Shown here: positions 1-7,966 of the stretch, one piece after another | How the letters are laid out: every line of letters begins with the position of its first letter | Position numbering within the stretch: the first letter of the stretch is position 1 | From: Marinobacter szutsaonensis | GTDB lineage: Bacteria > Pseudomonadota > Gammaproteobacteria > Pseudomonadales > Oleiphilaceae | Direction of reading: 5' to 3' | NCBI RefSeq assembly: GCF_039523335.1 | Contig: NZ_BAAAFC010000001.1 | Coordinates: 2,108,001 to 2,172,000 of the forward strand | DNA: 64,000 nucleotides | Position numbers and translations under genes: made by a program | Notes under the pieces: generated by a model | What the model was told of the DNA's origin: nothing | Database searches by the model: none | The model's input: the letters and a program-made list of their open reading frames with translations, nothing else

Positions 1-1478
1 CGGGCCTCCAGCTGCTCCACCACCAGACGCCGCAGGCGGTCGTCGGCGATACAGGTTTCCAACACATCGGGATTACGCCGCAGCAACTCCCGGTTGCTGT
101 TGTAACCGAGCATTCGGGCCATGGCCGGGTTGGCGGTCACGAACTGGCGGTCCGGAGACATCTGGAACACCCCCTCCACGGCATTATCGAACAGCGACTG
201 GTAACGGCGGAGGTTGGCCAGTGCCCGCTCACTCCAGCCCAGGGCCTCCCCCTGCACCTGCTTGATGCGGTCAGCCAGGGCAAACGAGAACAGGATGATC
301 TGGGCGGTAAGGCCAAACTGGGGCGAATAGCTGGTGAAGGTGTTCAGTGGCAGGTACCCCATGACCGTCAGGGCATAGATCCCGAACCCGATCAGGGCCA
401 GGGTCCAGGCAAAGAAGTAGGACCGCGCCGCCGGGTTGTAGTAACGCCAGGACAGGTAACTGACCACGATCAGGATAATACTGAGCAGAATGGAGCCGAG
501 CACGATCCACTCCATGGCCACGTGGTAGGGCAGGAAGAAGCAGAGTACGAAGGTGGCCCCGACCGAATACAGGCACAGGCGAACAATCTGGTCCAGGTCC
601 CGGGAACGTTCCCGGGTCTCCAGCAGCGAACGGGCCATCAACAGGCCCCAGAACCAGGTCAGTACGATCTGGAAGTGCAGGTATTCCTTATTGAACAGGA
701 CCGGGCGGCTGTCCAGCAGCTGCACACCATGTACCTGCTCGGTGAAGATGAAGATGGTGGCCGAGACCAGGTACAGGACGTAATAGACGTTACTGCGTTC
801 ACGCACCGAGACCGCGACGAACAGGTTGTAGGCCAGGATCGCCAGCACCGCCCCCAGCAGGACGCCGCGGACCGCTTCGTCCACGGACACCTTCTCGATG
901 TAACTGTCCGGATGCCAGAGGCTGATGGGAAGACGGAAGGTATTGGTGTTGGTAATCCGCATGTACACCGTGTTGACGGTGTCCGGCGCCAGCTTCAGGC
1001 GGAAGGTCGGGTTGGGAACAGCCAGGTCCCGCTCCTGCCAGTTATCCTGGTACCCGGCCTGGCGCTGGTCCACCAGCTCGCCGTCACGTACCAGGAAGAG
1101 ATTGACCTGATCCACCAGGGGCAAAGCCAGCTCCAGGATCCAGTCGGTCCTGGCCGCGCCGGCCCGAGGCTTCAGGTCCATGCGGGTCCAGTAGGCGGAT
1201 TCGGTATAGCCGAAGTTGAGCACGCCGCCTTCATGGCGGGTGAAGGCCCCGGGCTCCAGTGCCAGCACCTCCCGGAATGTCAGGGATTGCCCGGGATCTT
1301 CCAGGTACGAGACGCAACTGCCCAGGTTCCGGATGCTGCTGGTATTAGAATCAAGCACCAGCTTGCCGTCACGGCACAGGTCCTGTGCCGCCACCGTCGA
1401 CGGCAGCAAAACCAGCGCCAGCAGCACCCATACCATCAGGGCCGGGACCGAAACCAGGTTTGTGAGCCGTTGCTGCAA
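1..1478 (-). CDS. 7TMR-DISM sensor protein with PAS domain, 3' end cut by window
   Basis: This is the N-terminal 492 codons of a membrane sensor that runs off the left edge. A TTG start at 1478 is chosen because GGAG lies 8 nt upstream and no in-frame ATG occurs before residue 15. A signal-like hydrophobic segment (about residues 14-28) is followed by an extracellular DISMED2-type beta domain (about 45-160), seven hydrophobic helices of the 7TMR-DISM type (about 180-385) and a PAS domain beginning near residue 405 (NAVEGVFQMSPDRQFVTANP). Such proteins sense an extracytoplasmic ligand, often a carbohydrate, and pass the signal to a GGDEF, EAL or histidine kinase output. The output domain lies outside the window, so the activity is unknown. 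Confidence 0.85.
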   Translation of the reverse strand, partial: MQQRLTNLVSVPALMVWVLLALVLLPSTVAAQDLCRDGKLVLDSNTSSIRNLGSCVSYLEDPGQSLTFREVLALEPGAFTRHEGGVLNFGYTESAYWTRMDLKPRAGAARTDWILELALPLVDQVNLFLVRDGELVDQRQAGYQDNWQERDLAVPNPTFRLKLAPDTVNTVYMRITNTNTFRLPISLWHPDSYIEKVSVDEAVRGVLLGAVLAILAYNLFVAVSVRERSNVYYVLYLVSATIFIFTEQVHGVQLLDSRPVLFNKEYLHFQIVLTWFWGLLMARSLLETRERSRDLDQIVRLCLYSVGATFVLCFFLPYHVAMEWIVLGSILLSIILIVVSYLSWRYYNPAARSYFFAWTLALIGFGIYALTVMGYLPLNTFTSYSPQFGLTAQIILFSFALADRIKQVQGEALGWSERALANLRRYQSLFDNAVEGVFQMSPDRQFVTANPAMARMLGYNSNRELLRRNPDVLETCIADDRLRRLVVEQLEA

Positions 1479-1603
1479 AATGTGATCTCCGCGAGGGCAG
1501 ATGCCGGTGTTATGTTTTATTGTCAGCATTCGGGCCGAAGCGGGCCCCGCGCGTATCCACTTTAGCGGTTAATGATCCGTAACGCATCTCAGGGCCTTCT
1601 GAA

Positions 1604-2632
1604 ATGAGACATTCCTGCATTTTCGCCGTCTTTTCCCTCGCTTTGGTGAACCTTGGCGGTTGTGGCCTTGAGGACACCGGCCCATCGGCGCTGAATCCGG
1701 CCACCAACGTGGACCCGGTGTTCTCCAGCTTCACCCTGACCGAGCGAACGTCCACTACCCTGTTCCACGACCTTTCCCTGGCCGTCGAACCGGCCACGTC
1801 AGACAACAGCCACGCCAGCGCCATGGCCAGGGACATCCGCCAGCAGCTGTCCGCGTTTCTTACCATCGTCTACAACGACGCGACGCCTCCAGCGATTAAC
1901 TCTGTGCGCAACCCCCTGGATCTCATGCGCCGGGTCATCGGTGAAGGGGAGATCGCGAACTTTGTGGAGGCCCGCCAGTACATCAGCGCCCGGATCGACG
2001 CCGGCGAAGCCGGCGAGTACAGCAACACCACCAACGATGTGTCTGTCCGCTTCACCGATCAGGGCGCGTTCGAGGAAGGACTTCCGGTGGCAGACTATGA
2101 ATGGCGTTATCCCATCGTCAAATGGGTCTACACTCCGGACACCGCGAACCTGGTGACCCGGGTGTTTACCTGGGTTTCCTCCGGCACCTTTCCCGAAGGC
2201 AGCACCCGGCCAAGCGCGACCCTCGGTACCGAGTTCGAGCCCCGAGACTTCACCGTCAGCGGCTACAACGATCAGGCCCGGCTACACAGCGAAGGCAGCA
2301 TTGTGATCGCGGGCGAGCGGGAAATGGCGTTTGTCCGGGAGTATGACGGGCTGGATACGGACACCATCAATATCGACGGCACCAACATTGGTACCAATCA
2401 GGGCACTACCGGAGGTCCGGAGTTCTCGTTTGCCGGCGAAACCGTCGACTGCCTGAAAATCCGGATGCTTTACGCCGAGCAACGGGTCGAGGTGTTTACC
2501 TCACTGGATCAGCCGCCCCGGGTGGAGGATCCGGACAACCCCGGTGAACTCATGGCCAATCCCGATTACTGCCTGAACCGGGATGCCTCGACCCACAGCT
2601 ACCAGGCAATGACCACCGGGCTACGCATCTGA
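1604..2632 (+). CDS. Putative lipoprotein of unknown function
   Basis: The 342-residue protein starts with a short lipoprotein signal: a hydrophobic stretch and a lipobox-like LGGC with Cys at residue 20, so it is probably anchored in the outer or inner membrane from the periplasmic side. The rest is soluble and Thr/Asn/Asp-rich, with two Cys near the C-terminus (DCLKIRM and DYCLNRD) that could form a disulfide. I recognise no domain. It stands alone between the divergent sensor gene and a convergent small gene, with a 125-bp gap upstream that could hold its own promoter. Codon use looks like its neighbours. Lipoprotein status is inferred from the N-terminus only. Confidence 0.75.
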   Translation: MRHSCIFAVFSLALVNLGGCGLEDTGPSALNPATNVDPVFSSFTLTERTSTTLFHDLSLAVEPATSDNSHASAMARDIRQQLSAFLTIVYNDATPPAINSVRNPLDLMRRVIGEGEIANFVEARQYISARIDAGEAGEYSNTTNDVSVRFTDQGAFEEGLPVADYEWRYPIVKWVYTPDTANLVTRVFTWVSSGTFPEGSTRPSATLGTEFEPRDFTVSGYNDQARLHSEGSIVIAGEREMAFVREYDGLDTDTINIDGTNIGTNQGTTGGPEFSFAGETVDCLKIRMLYAEQRVEVFTSLDQPPRVEDPDNPGELMANPDYCLNRDASTHSYQAMTTGLRI

Positions 2633-2640
2633 AGCAGTAT

Positions 2641-2889
2641 TCAGCACGGGCCACCGTCCTTCAGGTTCCAGCTCTGCAGAAAGCCCTTCTTGCGATCGAG
2701 CAACCGTTCATAGGTCGAGATCAGGATATCGGCGTGGGGTGCCCGGCTCAGGCGAAGGCTGGCGATACGGCGTTCGAGATGTTCGACTTCCGAGCTGATG
2801 CGCTCGCGCACATGGCTGCGGACACTGTCGTGCTGATCGAGCCTGACGGCCCGGCGGATGGGTTTTTCGGGGGAAGCTGGCTTGTCCAT
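2641..2889 (-). CDS. Small conserved-looking charged protein
   Basis: An 82-residue protein rich in Arg, Glu and Leu. The middle part (about residues 25-50, ISSEVEHLERRIASLRL) looks like an amphipathic helix or short coiled coil. A longer in-frame opening exists upstream, but it runs over the divergent gene at 3118. The ATG at 2889 has GAGG 6 nt upstream, while an alternative ATG at 2913 has no Shine-Dalgarno sequence. No membrane segment or signal peptide is present. Function is unknown. It converges on the lipoprotein gene with an 8-bp gap, and a 228-bp region separates it from the divergent 114-residue protein. Confidence 0.6.
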   Translation of the reverse strand: MDKPASPEKPIRRAVRLDQHDSVRSHVRERISSEVEHLERRIASLRLSRAPHADILISTYERLLDRKKGFLQSWNLKDGGPC

Positions 2890-3117
2890 TTGCGGCCTCG
2901 TCCATTGAGTCATGAATAATCCATATTCGTTCAGCGAGAGTCTGCCCCTTTCTACGGTAGCCTGCAATAAAAATGAATATAGTTTCACTTTTATTGACGG
3001 TTCCGGGGGCAGGACCACGTCGACCAGCATCTTACACGACGAATCCCCTGCTATAGTTCCTTGTAGCACCGAATCTCTCAATCGGCCAATTCCGGCCCGC
3101 AATGAATCGAGCACGCC

Positions 3118-3462
3118 ATGACCCAGACCACCATTGCCGACACCCTGCGCGAATACCAGTCCCTGCTGGAGCTGCTGGACGATGCCTACTGGGAAGCGGG
3201 CAGCATCCAGCACAAGGACATGCTGTATGACATCATCAGCGTTCTCAGTCAGGAGATTGCGGAGATCAACAAACTGAACACCCAGGACCACCACTATCCC
3301 TACGAAGTCATCACCGAAGGGATGCGGCGCCTGGTACCCAAGCTGGAGCGGCTGGATGAACAACGCGAGGACGTGATCCAGCGCACCCAGACGCTGACCG
3401 ATTTCCGGGACCTGCTGTCATCGGTCCTCGGCATCCTCGAAGCGCAGGTGCAGACCCTGTAA
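3118..3462 (+). CDS. Hypothetical protein, all-helical
   Basis: A 114-residue soluble acidic protein with heptad-like leucines through most of its length, predicted all-alpha. I recognise no family. Its stop codon (3460-3462) directly abuts the stop of the convergent serine hydrolase gene (3463), with no gap and so no room for a terminator between them. The upstream 228-bp region is AT-richer than the surroundings and probably carries its promoter and that of the divergent small gene. No catalytic or metal-binding motif is visible. Confidence 0.7.
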   Translation: MTQTTIADTLREYQSLLELLDDAYWEAGSIQHKDMLYDIISVLSQEIAEINKLNTQDHHYPYEVITEGMRRLVPKLERLDEQREDVIQRTQTLTDFRDLLSSVLGILEAQVQTL

Positions 3463-4749
3463 TCAGGCAGCTACCAGGGGCCGCTGGGTCTCCGGAATCA
3501 GGGGGAACTGCCGGCACACGGTATAGACGAACTTCGCCAGCGCCGGCAGGTGATGCGCGACAATAGGCAGCCCGGTATTGAGCAGGCTGACGGAAATATC
3601 CCGGGCCGGGTCCGCCCAGCACAGTTTGTTGATCAGCCCGACATGGCCGAAGGCGTAACGGCTGTTCGGCCCCCACAGGCCGACGGGATTGCCCCCCAGC
3701 ATCATGCCGGCACTGAAGCGCATGGGAACCAGCATGGTGCGGTCGATCTGCAGGGAGCCGAATTGCTGGATGGCACGCTTGACCGTGATTTCACTGCAGA
3801 TCCTGCGGCCGTTCCAGACGCCCCCGTTGAGCATCATCTGGAAGAACCGGCCCATTTCCTCGGCGGTCCCGCACAGGTTCCCGGCCGGAATCACCGCCTC
3901 CTGGAACCGCGGGTCGTTGGTCACCGACTCCACCGTTCCGATATCGCCGCCCAGGGCCCGGCGCACCACCCAGGACACCGGGAAATGCGGTGTCGGACCG
4001 GTGGCGTAATTGACGGCCAGGTCATTGAGATTCTCCGGCGCAATGCCATAGGTGAACCACTTCATCCCCATGGGCTTGCGCAGGTGCTTGTCCAGGTAGT
4101 TCTCGATGGTATCGCCGGTGACCTTTTCCAGCACCCGCTGCAACACGAAACCACCGGTGATTGCATGGTAGGCGACCTTGGCGCCGTCCACTTCCACCGG
4201 TCGGGCCTGACAGAGGATGCGCCAGATTTCGTCCCGGTCCCAGAGCACCTCGATGGGTGTCTCCCGGGGAATGGCCGGAATCCCGCCCCGGTGGGAAAGA
4301 ATCTGGTGCACGGTGATGGTTCGCTTGCCACGGCGGGCAAACTCCGGGCAGTAGTAGGACACCGGGTCCATCAGGTTCACCAGCCCCTGCTCCGACAACA
4401 TATGCATCAACAACGCCGTGACCGCCTTGGAGGCGGAGAAATAGCAGACCGGGGTGTCCGTGGTCATCGGTACCCGCACCACATCGCGGCCATCGTGGGG
4501 ACCGTTGCCACTGGCATGGCCGATGGCCCGGTGCAGGACCTGGTGCCCCCGGTGCCGGACCGATACCTGGATACCCGGGTGGACCCCGGTACGGTATAGC
4601 GATTCGACGCTCTGCCAGATCGCCTCGACCGTTTCCCGGCTGATACCGGCGGCGTCCGGATGTTCACCGGCCACGTCCCGACTGGTGACGGAACTCAGGT
4701 CTTTGGCGATCAATGAGGTATTCAGGGCTCGACGGGCAATGGGGATCAT
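3463..4749 (-). CDS. Serine hydrolase, class C beta-lactamase/esterase (EstB) family
   Basis: A 428-residue member of the beta-lactamase-like serine hydrolases (family VIII esterases). The SxxK motif is SASK at about residues 105-108, supplying the nucleophile Ser and general base Lys. The Tyr motif is probably YHA in AKVAYHAITGGF, as in family VIII esterases, and a C-terminal HxG motif is present in FGHVG. No convincing signal peptide is visible, which argues for a cytoplasmic esterase rather than a secreted beta-lactamase. Substrate is unknown; esterases of this type cleave short-chain esters. It is transcribed alone and converges on the small helical protein gene. Confidence 0.85.
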   Translation of the reverse strand: MIPIARRALNTSLIAKDLSSVTSRDVAGEHPDAAGISRETVEAIWQSVESLYRTGVHPGIQVSVRHRGHQVLHRAIGHASGNGPHDGRDVVRVPMTTDTPVCYFSASKAVTALLMHMLSEQGLVNLMDPVSYYCPEFARRGKRTITVHQILSHRGGIPAIPRETPIEVLWDRDEIWRILCQARPVEVDGAKVAYHAITGGFVLQRVLEKVTGDTIENYLDKHLRKPMGMKWFTYGIAPENLNDLAVNYATGPTPHFPVSWVVRRALGGDIGTVESVTNDPRFQEAVIPAGNLCGTAEEMGRFFQMMLNGGVWNGRRICSEITVKRAIQQFGSLQIDRTMLVPMRFSAGMMLGGNPVGLWGPNSRYAFGHVGLINKLCWADPARDISVSLLNTGLPIVAHHLPALAKFVYTVCRQFPLIPETQRPLVAA

Positions 4750-4853
4750 GGCTGGTACTCTGACATCCTGGACTGATTTTTATTGTAGTGTGGACAGCCC
4801 AACCGTCGGTGGCATTGGCCGAAGCGGAACCCGGTTCGCGTCACTGGCTGCAC

Positions 4854-6092
4854 TCAGCCGCGGGCGTCCTTCCGGTCATTATGATCCCCATCAGCCTCCG
4901 GCGCCATCACCACACAGTTCCGGCCCCGGCTCTTGGCCGCATACATGGCCCGATCAGCCGCCGCACAGAGTGTGGCCGCATCGGCCCCGTGATCCGGATA
5001 GACCGCCACACCGACGCTGATGGTGATGGGAACCGGCGCTCCCCCATCCAGCGGATAGAGCTGGCCACTGACCCGGTGACGGATCCGTTCCGCGGTTTCA
5101 TGGGCTTCATGGACGCCCATTTCCGGCAGGATGATGACAAACTCCTCGCCGCCAAACCGGCCTACCGAATCGACACTGCGCACGCTGTCATCGAGCAACT
5201 GGCTGACAGACCTCAGCACCGAGTCGCCGGCAGCGTGGCCGTAGGTGTCGTTGATTTCCTTGAAGTGATCGAAATCCACCCATAACAGTGCCATGGGACG
5301 GTTATAACGGCGCGCCCGCTCCAACTCTTCTTCCAGCAGGCGCGAGCTTTCCCGCCGGTTATACAGGCCGGTCAGGGGGTCGCGGGTTGCCAGCTCCTCA
5401 AGCTCGTCCTCCAGTGCCTTGCGGTCGGAAATATCCAGGATGATGCCTTCCAGCAGGATTTCGCCGTCATCGTCCTCAACACCACGGCCACGCTCCCAGA
5501 CCCAGATCTGCCGGCCATCCTTGCGGATCAGCGGGTATTCGATGGAAAAGGGTTCCCGATTCTCAACCGCCTTCCTGACCTCCTCCACCACCTGTTCGCT
5601 ACTCTGGGGATCGGCCATCAGCTCGGCAAAGCTGACCTTGCGGTTGCGAACCAGTTCCCCGGGCAGATAGCCGGTCAGCCGTTCGCAGCCCTGGGACACG
5701 AACAGCATGGTCCAGTGTTCGTCAAATCGGCAGCGATATGCCATGCCCGGGAGGTTATCCATCAGCACCGAAAGTTGGCGCTCGCGACGGCGCAACGCCT
5801 GACGCTGGTCATACTGCAGAGCCAGCAACTTGCGATCCTTGTGAAACTGCCGAAGGGTGGCGGCAAACAGAACCGCTCCCGTCACCATGATGAACAAAAA
5901 GCCCTTCCAGGTCTGGACCAGGGACAACGTGTCGACGTCGGAGAACCAGGCTTCGGCAAGCCGGTCCGAGAAAACGACCCAGACCAGCCCGGCGGCAATA
6001 TAGATTGCGGCCGCCCACAGGGCCCGGCGGGCGGGACCCCGGTGATCGGACAATCGCCTGTTCCGCTGCTTGTCGACACCGGTTGAAGCCAT
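4854..6092 (-). CDS. Membrane diguanylate cyclase with PAS domain
   Basis: A 412-residue protein that makes c-di-GMP from two GTP. Two transmembrane helices near the N-terminus (AAAIYIAAGLVWVVF and FLFIMVTGAVLFAATL) flank a short periplasmic loop. A PAS/PAC domain follows (about 110-235), then a GGDEF domain to the C-terminus. The signature is GGEEF, an active variant. RSVD lies exactly five residues before it, so the RxxD inhibitory I-site is intact and product feedback is expected. The ATG at 6092 is chosen because the longer reading frame would overlap the promoter of the divergent ybaK gene. The sensory ligand is unknown. Confidence 0.88.
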   Translation of the reverse strand: MASTGVDKQRNRRLSDHRGPARRALWAAAIYIAAGLVWVVFSDRLAEAWFSDVDTLSLVQTWKGFLFIMVTGAVLFAATLRQFHKDRKLLALQYDQRQALRRRERQLSVLMDNLPGMAYRCRFDEHWTMLFVSQGCERLTGYLPGELVRNRKVSFAELMADPQSSEQVVEEVRKAVENREPFSIEYPLIRKDGRQIWVWERGRGVEDDDGEILLEGIILDISDRKALEDELEELATRDPLTGLYNRRESSRLLEEELERARRYNRPMALLWVDFDHFKEINDTYGHAAGDSVLRSVSQLLDDSVRSVDSVGRFGGEEFVIILPEMGVHEAHETAERIRHRVSGQLYPLDGGAPVPITISVGVAVYPDHGADAATLCAAADRAMYAAKSRGRNCVVMAPEADGDHNDRKDARG

Positions 6093-6201
6093 GGATACCC
6101 TGTTATCAGATAACGGTGCTGGATGTTTACGAAAATAGCCGCACCGGGCCCATAAGTCGAGCATAATGCCAGTCGTCCCGCCAACCGCAGCAGGAGTAGC
6201 C

Positions 6202-6672
6202 ATGACCCCCGGAATCAATGTGGCGAAGAAAGCCAGGGTTCCCCACCGGATTCACGAATACGACCACGATCCCAACAGCGAAAGCTACGGCACCGAGGCG
6301 GCTGAGAAGACCGGCGCCGATCCGGCCCGGGTGTTCAAGACCCTGGTGGCCTCGGTGGACAACCGGGAGCTGGTGGTGGGTGTCCTGCCGGTGACCGCAA
6401 TGCTGAGCATGAAACTGATCGCCAAGGCTGCCGGCGGCAAGAAGGCGACCATGGCGGACAAGCAGGAAGTCCAGCGGGCCACCGGCTATGTCCTGGGCGG
6501 CGTCAGCCCTCTGGGCCAGAAACGGCGCCTGAAAACTTTCATCGACCAGTCCGCCCGCAATTTCGACACCATCTATGTCAGCGCCGGCCGCCGGGGCCTG
6601 GAAATCGAGCTGGCACCGGAGGATCTGGCACACCTTACCGCCGGCCAGTTTGCCGACCTGCAACAGGAATAA
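6202..6672 (+). CDS. ybaK: Cys-tRNA(Pro)/Cys-tRNA(Cys) deacylase YbaK
   Basis: A 156-residue YbaK/EbsC-type editing enzyme that hydrolyses Cys mis-attached to tRNA(Pro). The sequence shows the family pattern: an N-terminal YDHDPNSESYG-like segment, then FKTLVA with the conserved Lys, and a C-terminal GGVSPLG segment. Length is normal for the family. The ATG at 6202 is preferred over an upstream in-frame ATG (6166) because AGGAG lies 5 nt before it. The stop at 6670-6672 overlaps the Shine-Dalgarno region of the downstream antiporter gene, which starts 9 nt later, so the two are probably co-transcribed. Confidence 0.92.
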   Translation: MTPGINVAKKARVPHRIHEYDHDPNSESYGTEAAEKTGADPARVFKTLVASVDNRELVVGVLPVTAMLSMKLIAKAAGGKKATMADKQEVQRATGYVLGGVSPLGQKRRLKTFIDQSARNFDTIYVSAGRRGLEIELAPEDLAHLTAGQFADLQQE

Positions 6673-6681
6673 GGAGCCCCA

Positions 6682-7875
6682 GTGCAGCACGCAACGGATT
6701 TGCTACTGATTGGCGGTACTTTATTGTTGGCCCTGGCGGCCCATGGCCTGGGTCAGAAGATTCATGTGCCGCGGGTTACCCTGATGTTACTGGTGGGTGC
6801 CGTATCCGGGCCGGACATGCTTGCCCTGCTACCGGAAAACAGCGATAAGAGTTTCGGCTTTGTCACCCAACTGACGCTCGCAATGGTGGGTTTCCTGCTT
6901 GGCGAACGGATGTCCGTCAAGAACCTGAATGAAGGGCGGGAAGCGCTGATCGTGAGCCTCGCCGTCACCCTGGCGACGGCGGTCGTGGTTGCAGTGGTGG
7001 TATGGCTTCTCACTGGCAATATCGCTGCTGCGTTGCTGCTTGGTTCTATCGCCACTGCGACCGCGCCGGCGGCCACCCTGGACGTGCTCCGGGAAGCCGG
7101 GGCCCGGGGCCCTCTGACCCGCCTGGTCTACCAGGTGGTGGCCATCGATGACGCCTGGGGCGCAATTCTGTTCAGCCTCGCCCTGGTCACAATCGGGCTT
7201 CTGGCCGGTTCTGCGGAAACCGGCACCACCGCGCTGCTGCACGGAGTTACAGAAGTCGGCGGTTCGATCGTGCTCGGGCTTCTGCTGGGCTTCCCCATGG
7301 CCTGGCTGACCGGGCGTCTGCGACCGGGGGAACCCATGTTGCTGGAGTCCGCCGGCTTTGTGTTCGTGGCGGCGGGCCTTGCCGGCCTGTTCGATCTGTC
7401 CTACCTGCTGACCTGCATGACCCTGGGGGTGGTGGTTGCGAACAGGGCACGTCACCATGTCCGGCCCTTTCGCTCCATTGAGGGAATCTCTGAGCCGTTC
7501 CTGGCGTTGTTCTTTTTCATGGCCGGCTACCAGCTCGAATGGTCGGCCCTGCCAACCCTTGGAGCCCTGGGGTTGGCCTATGTCGGCGCCCGGACCATCG
7601 GCCGCCTGCTCGGAGGGCAGGTCGGTGGCTACCTGGCCGGCTCAGACCACCACACCCGCAAACGCATCGGCGCCTGCCTGATGCCCCAGGCCGGGGTAGC
7701 CCTGGGTCTTGCCCTGGTCGCCACCGACCGGTTTCCGGAAATGAGCTATGTTTTACCCCTGGTCATCGGGGCGACGGTGATATTCGAACTGGTGGGGCCG
7801 CCGCTCACCCTGATCCAGCTTCGCCGTGCCGGGGAAACAGGCAAGGGTTATGAGGAAGAACCGGACGAGGACTGA
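6682..7875 (+). CDS. CPA2-type cation:proton antiporter
   Basis: A 397-residue integral membrane protein with about 12 hydrophobic helices over its whole length, of the Na+/H+ exchanger (KefB/NhaP-like, CPA2) type. VVAIDDAWGAILF contains an Asp pair in the membrane core, at the place where these antiporters bind the ion. There is no C-terminal TrkA-N domain, unlike KefB/KefC. Start is GTG at 6682 with AAGGAG beginning at 6671, overlapping the ybaK stop, so expression is coupled to ybaK. It probably exports Na+ (or K+) in exchange for protons. The exact ion cannot be told from sequence. Confidence 0.85.
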   Translation: MQHATDLLLIGGTLLLALAAHGLGQKIHVPRVTLMLLVGAVSGPDMLALLPENSDKSFGFVTQLTLAMVGFLLGERMSVKNLNEGREALIVSLAVTLATAVVVAVVVWLLTGNIAAALLLGSIATATAPAATLDVLREAGARGPLTRLVYQVVAIDDAWGAILFSLALVTIGLLAGSAETGTTALLHGVTEVGGSIVLGLLLGFPMAWLTGRLRPGEPMLLESAGFVFVAAGLAGLFDLSYLLTCMTLGVVVANRARHHVRPFRSIEGISEPFLALFFFMAGYQLEWSALPTLGALGLAYVGARTIGRLLGGQVGGYLAGSDHHTRKRIGACLMPQAGVALGLALVATDRFPEMSYVLPLVIGATVIFELVGPPLTLIQLRRAGETGKGYEEEPDED

Positions 7876-7889
7876 CCACGGGCATTAAA

Positions 7890-7921
7890 AAACCCGGAGC
7901 AGCTCGGAGCTGTCCGGGTTT
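7890..7921. terminator. Bidirectional rho-independent terminator
   Basis: A 9-bp inverted repeat (AAACCCGGA at 7890-7898 and TCCGGGTTT at 7913-7921) with a second small dyad inside it. On the minus strand the stem is followed by six T residues, a classical terminator for icd, whose stop lies 45 bp upstream on that strand. On the plus strand it can end the antiporter transcript, with a shorter T run. Confidence 0.85.
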
Positions 7922-7966
7922 CATCTCAGGTGGCCGGAGCAGACGCCCGGCCGGTTTCCCGAGGGA

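Noticed and set aside
522..1565. Open plus-strand frame of 347 codons
   Set aside because: It is the antisense of the 7TMR-DISM sensor gene. The protein is Gln/His/Arg-rich without any domain, as expected from the complement of GC-rich coding DNA.
2641..3363. Longer 240-residue form of the small minus-strand protein
   Set aside because: The extension overlaps the whole start of the divergent gene at 3118 and lacks a Shine-Dalgarno sequence; the 82-residue form has GAGG at good spacing.
3463..4749. True class C beta-lactamase
   Set aside because: It has the SxxK motif, but no signal peptide and no typical YxN with KTG; family VIII esterase is a better fit.
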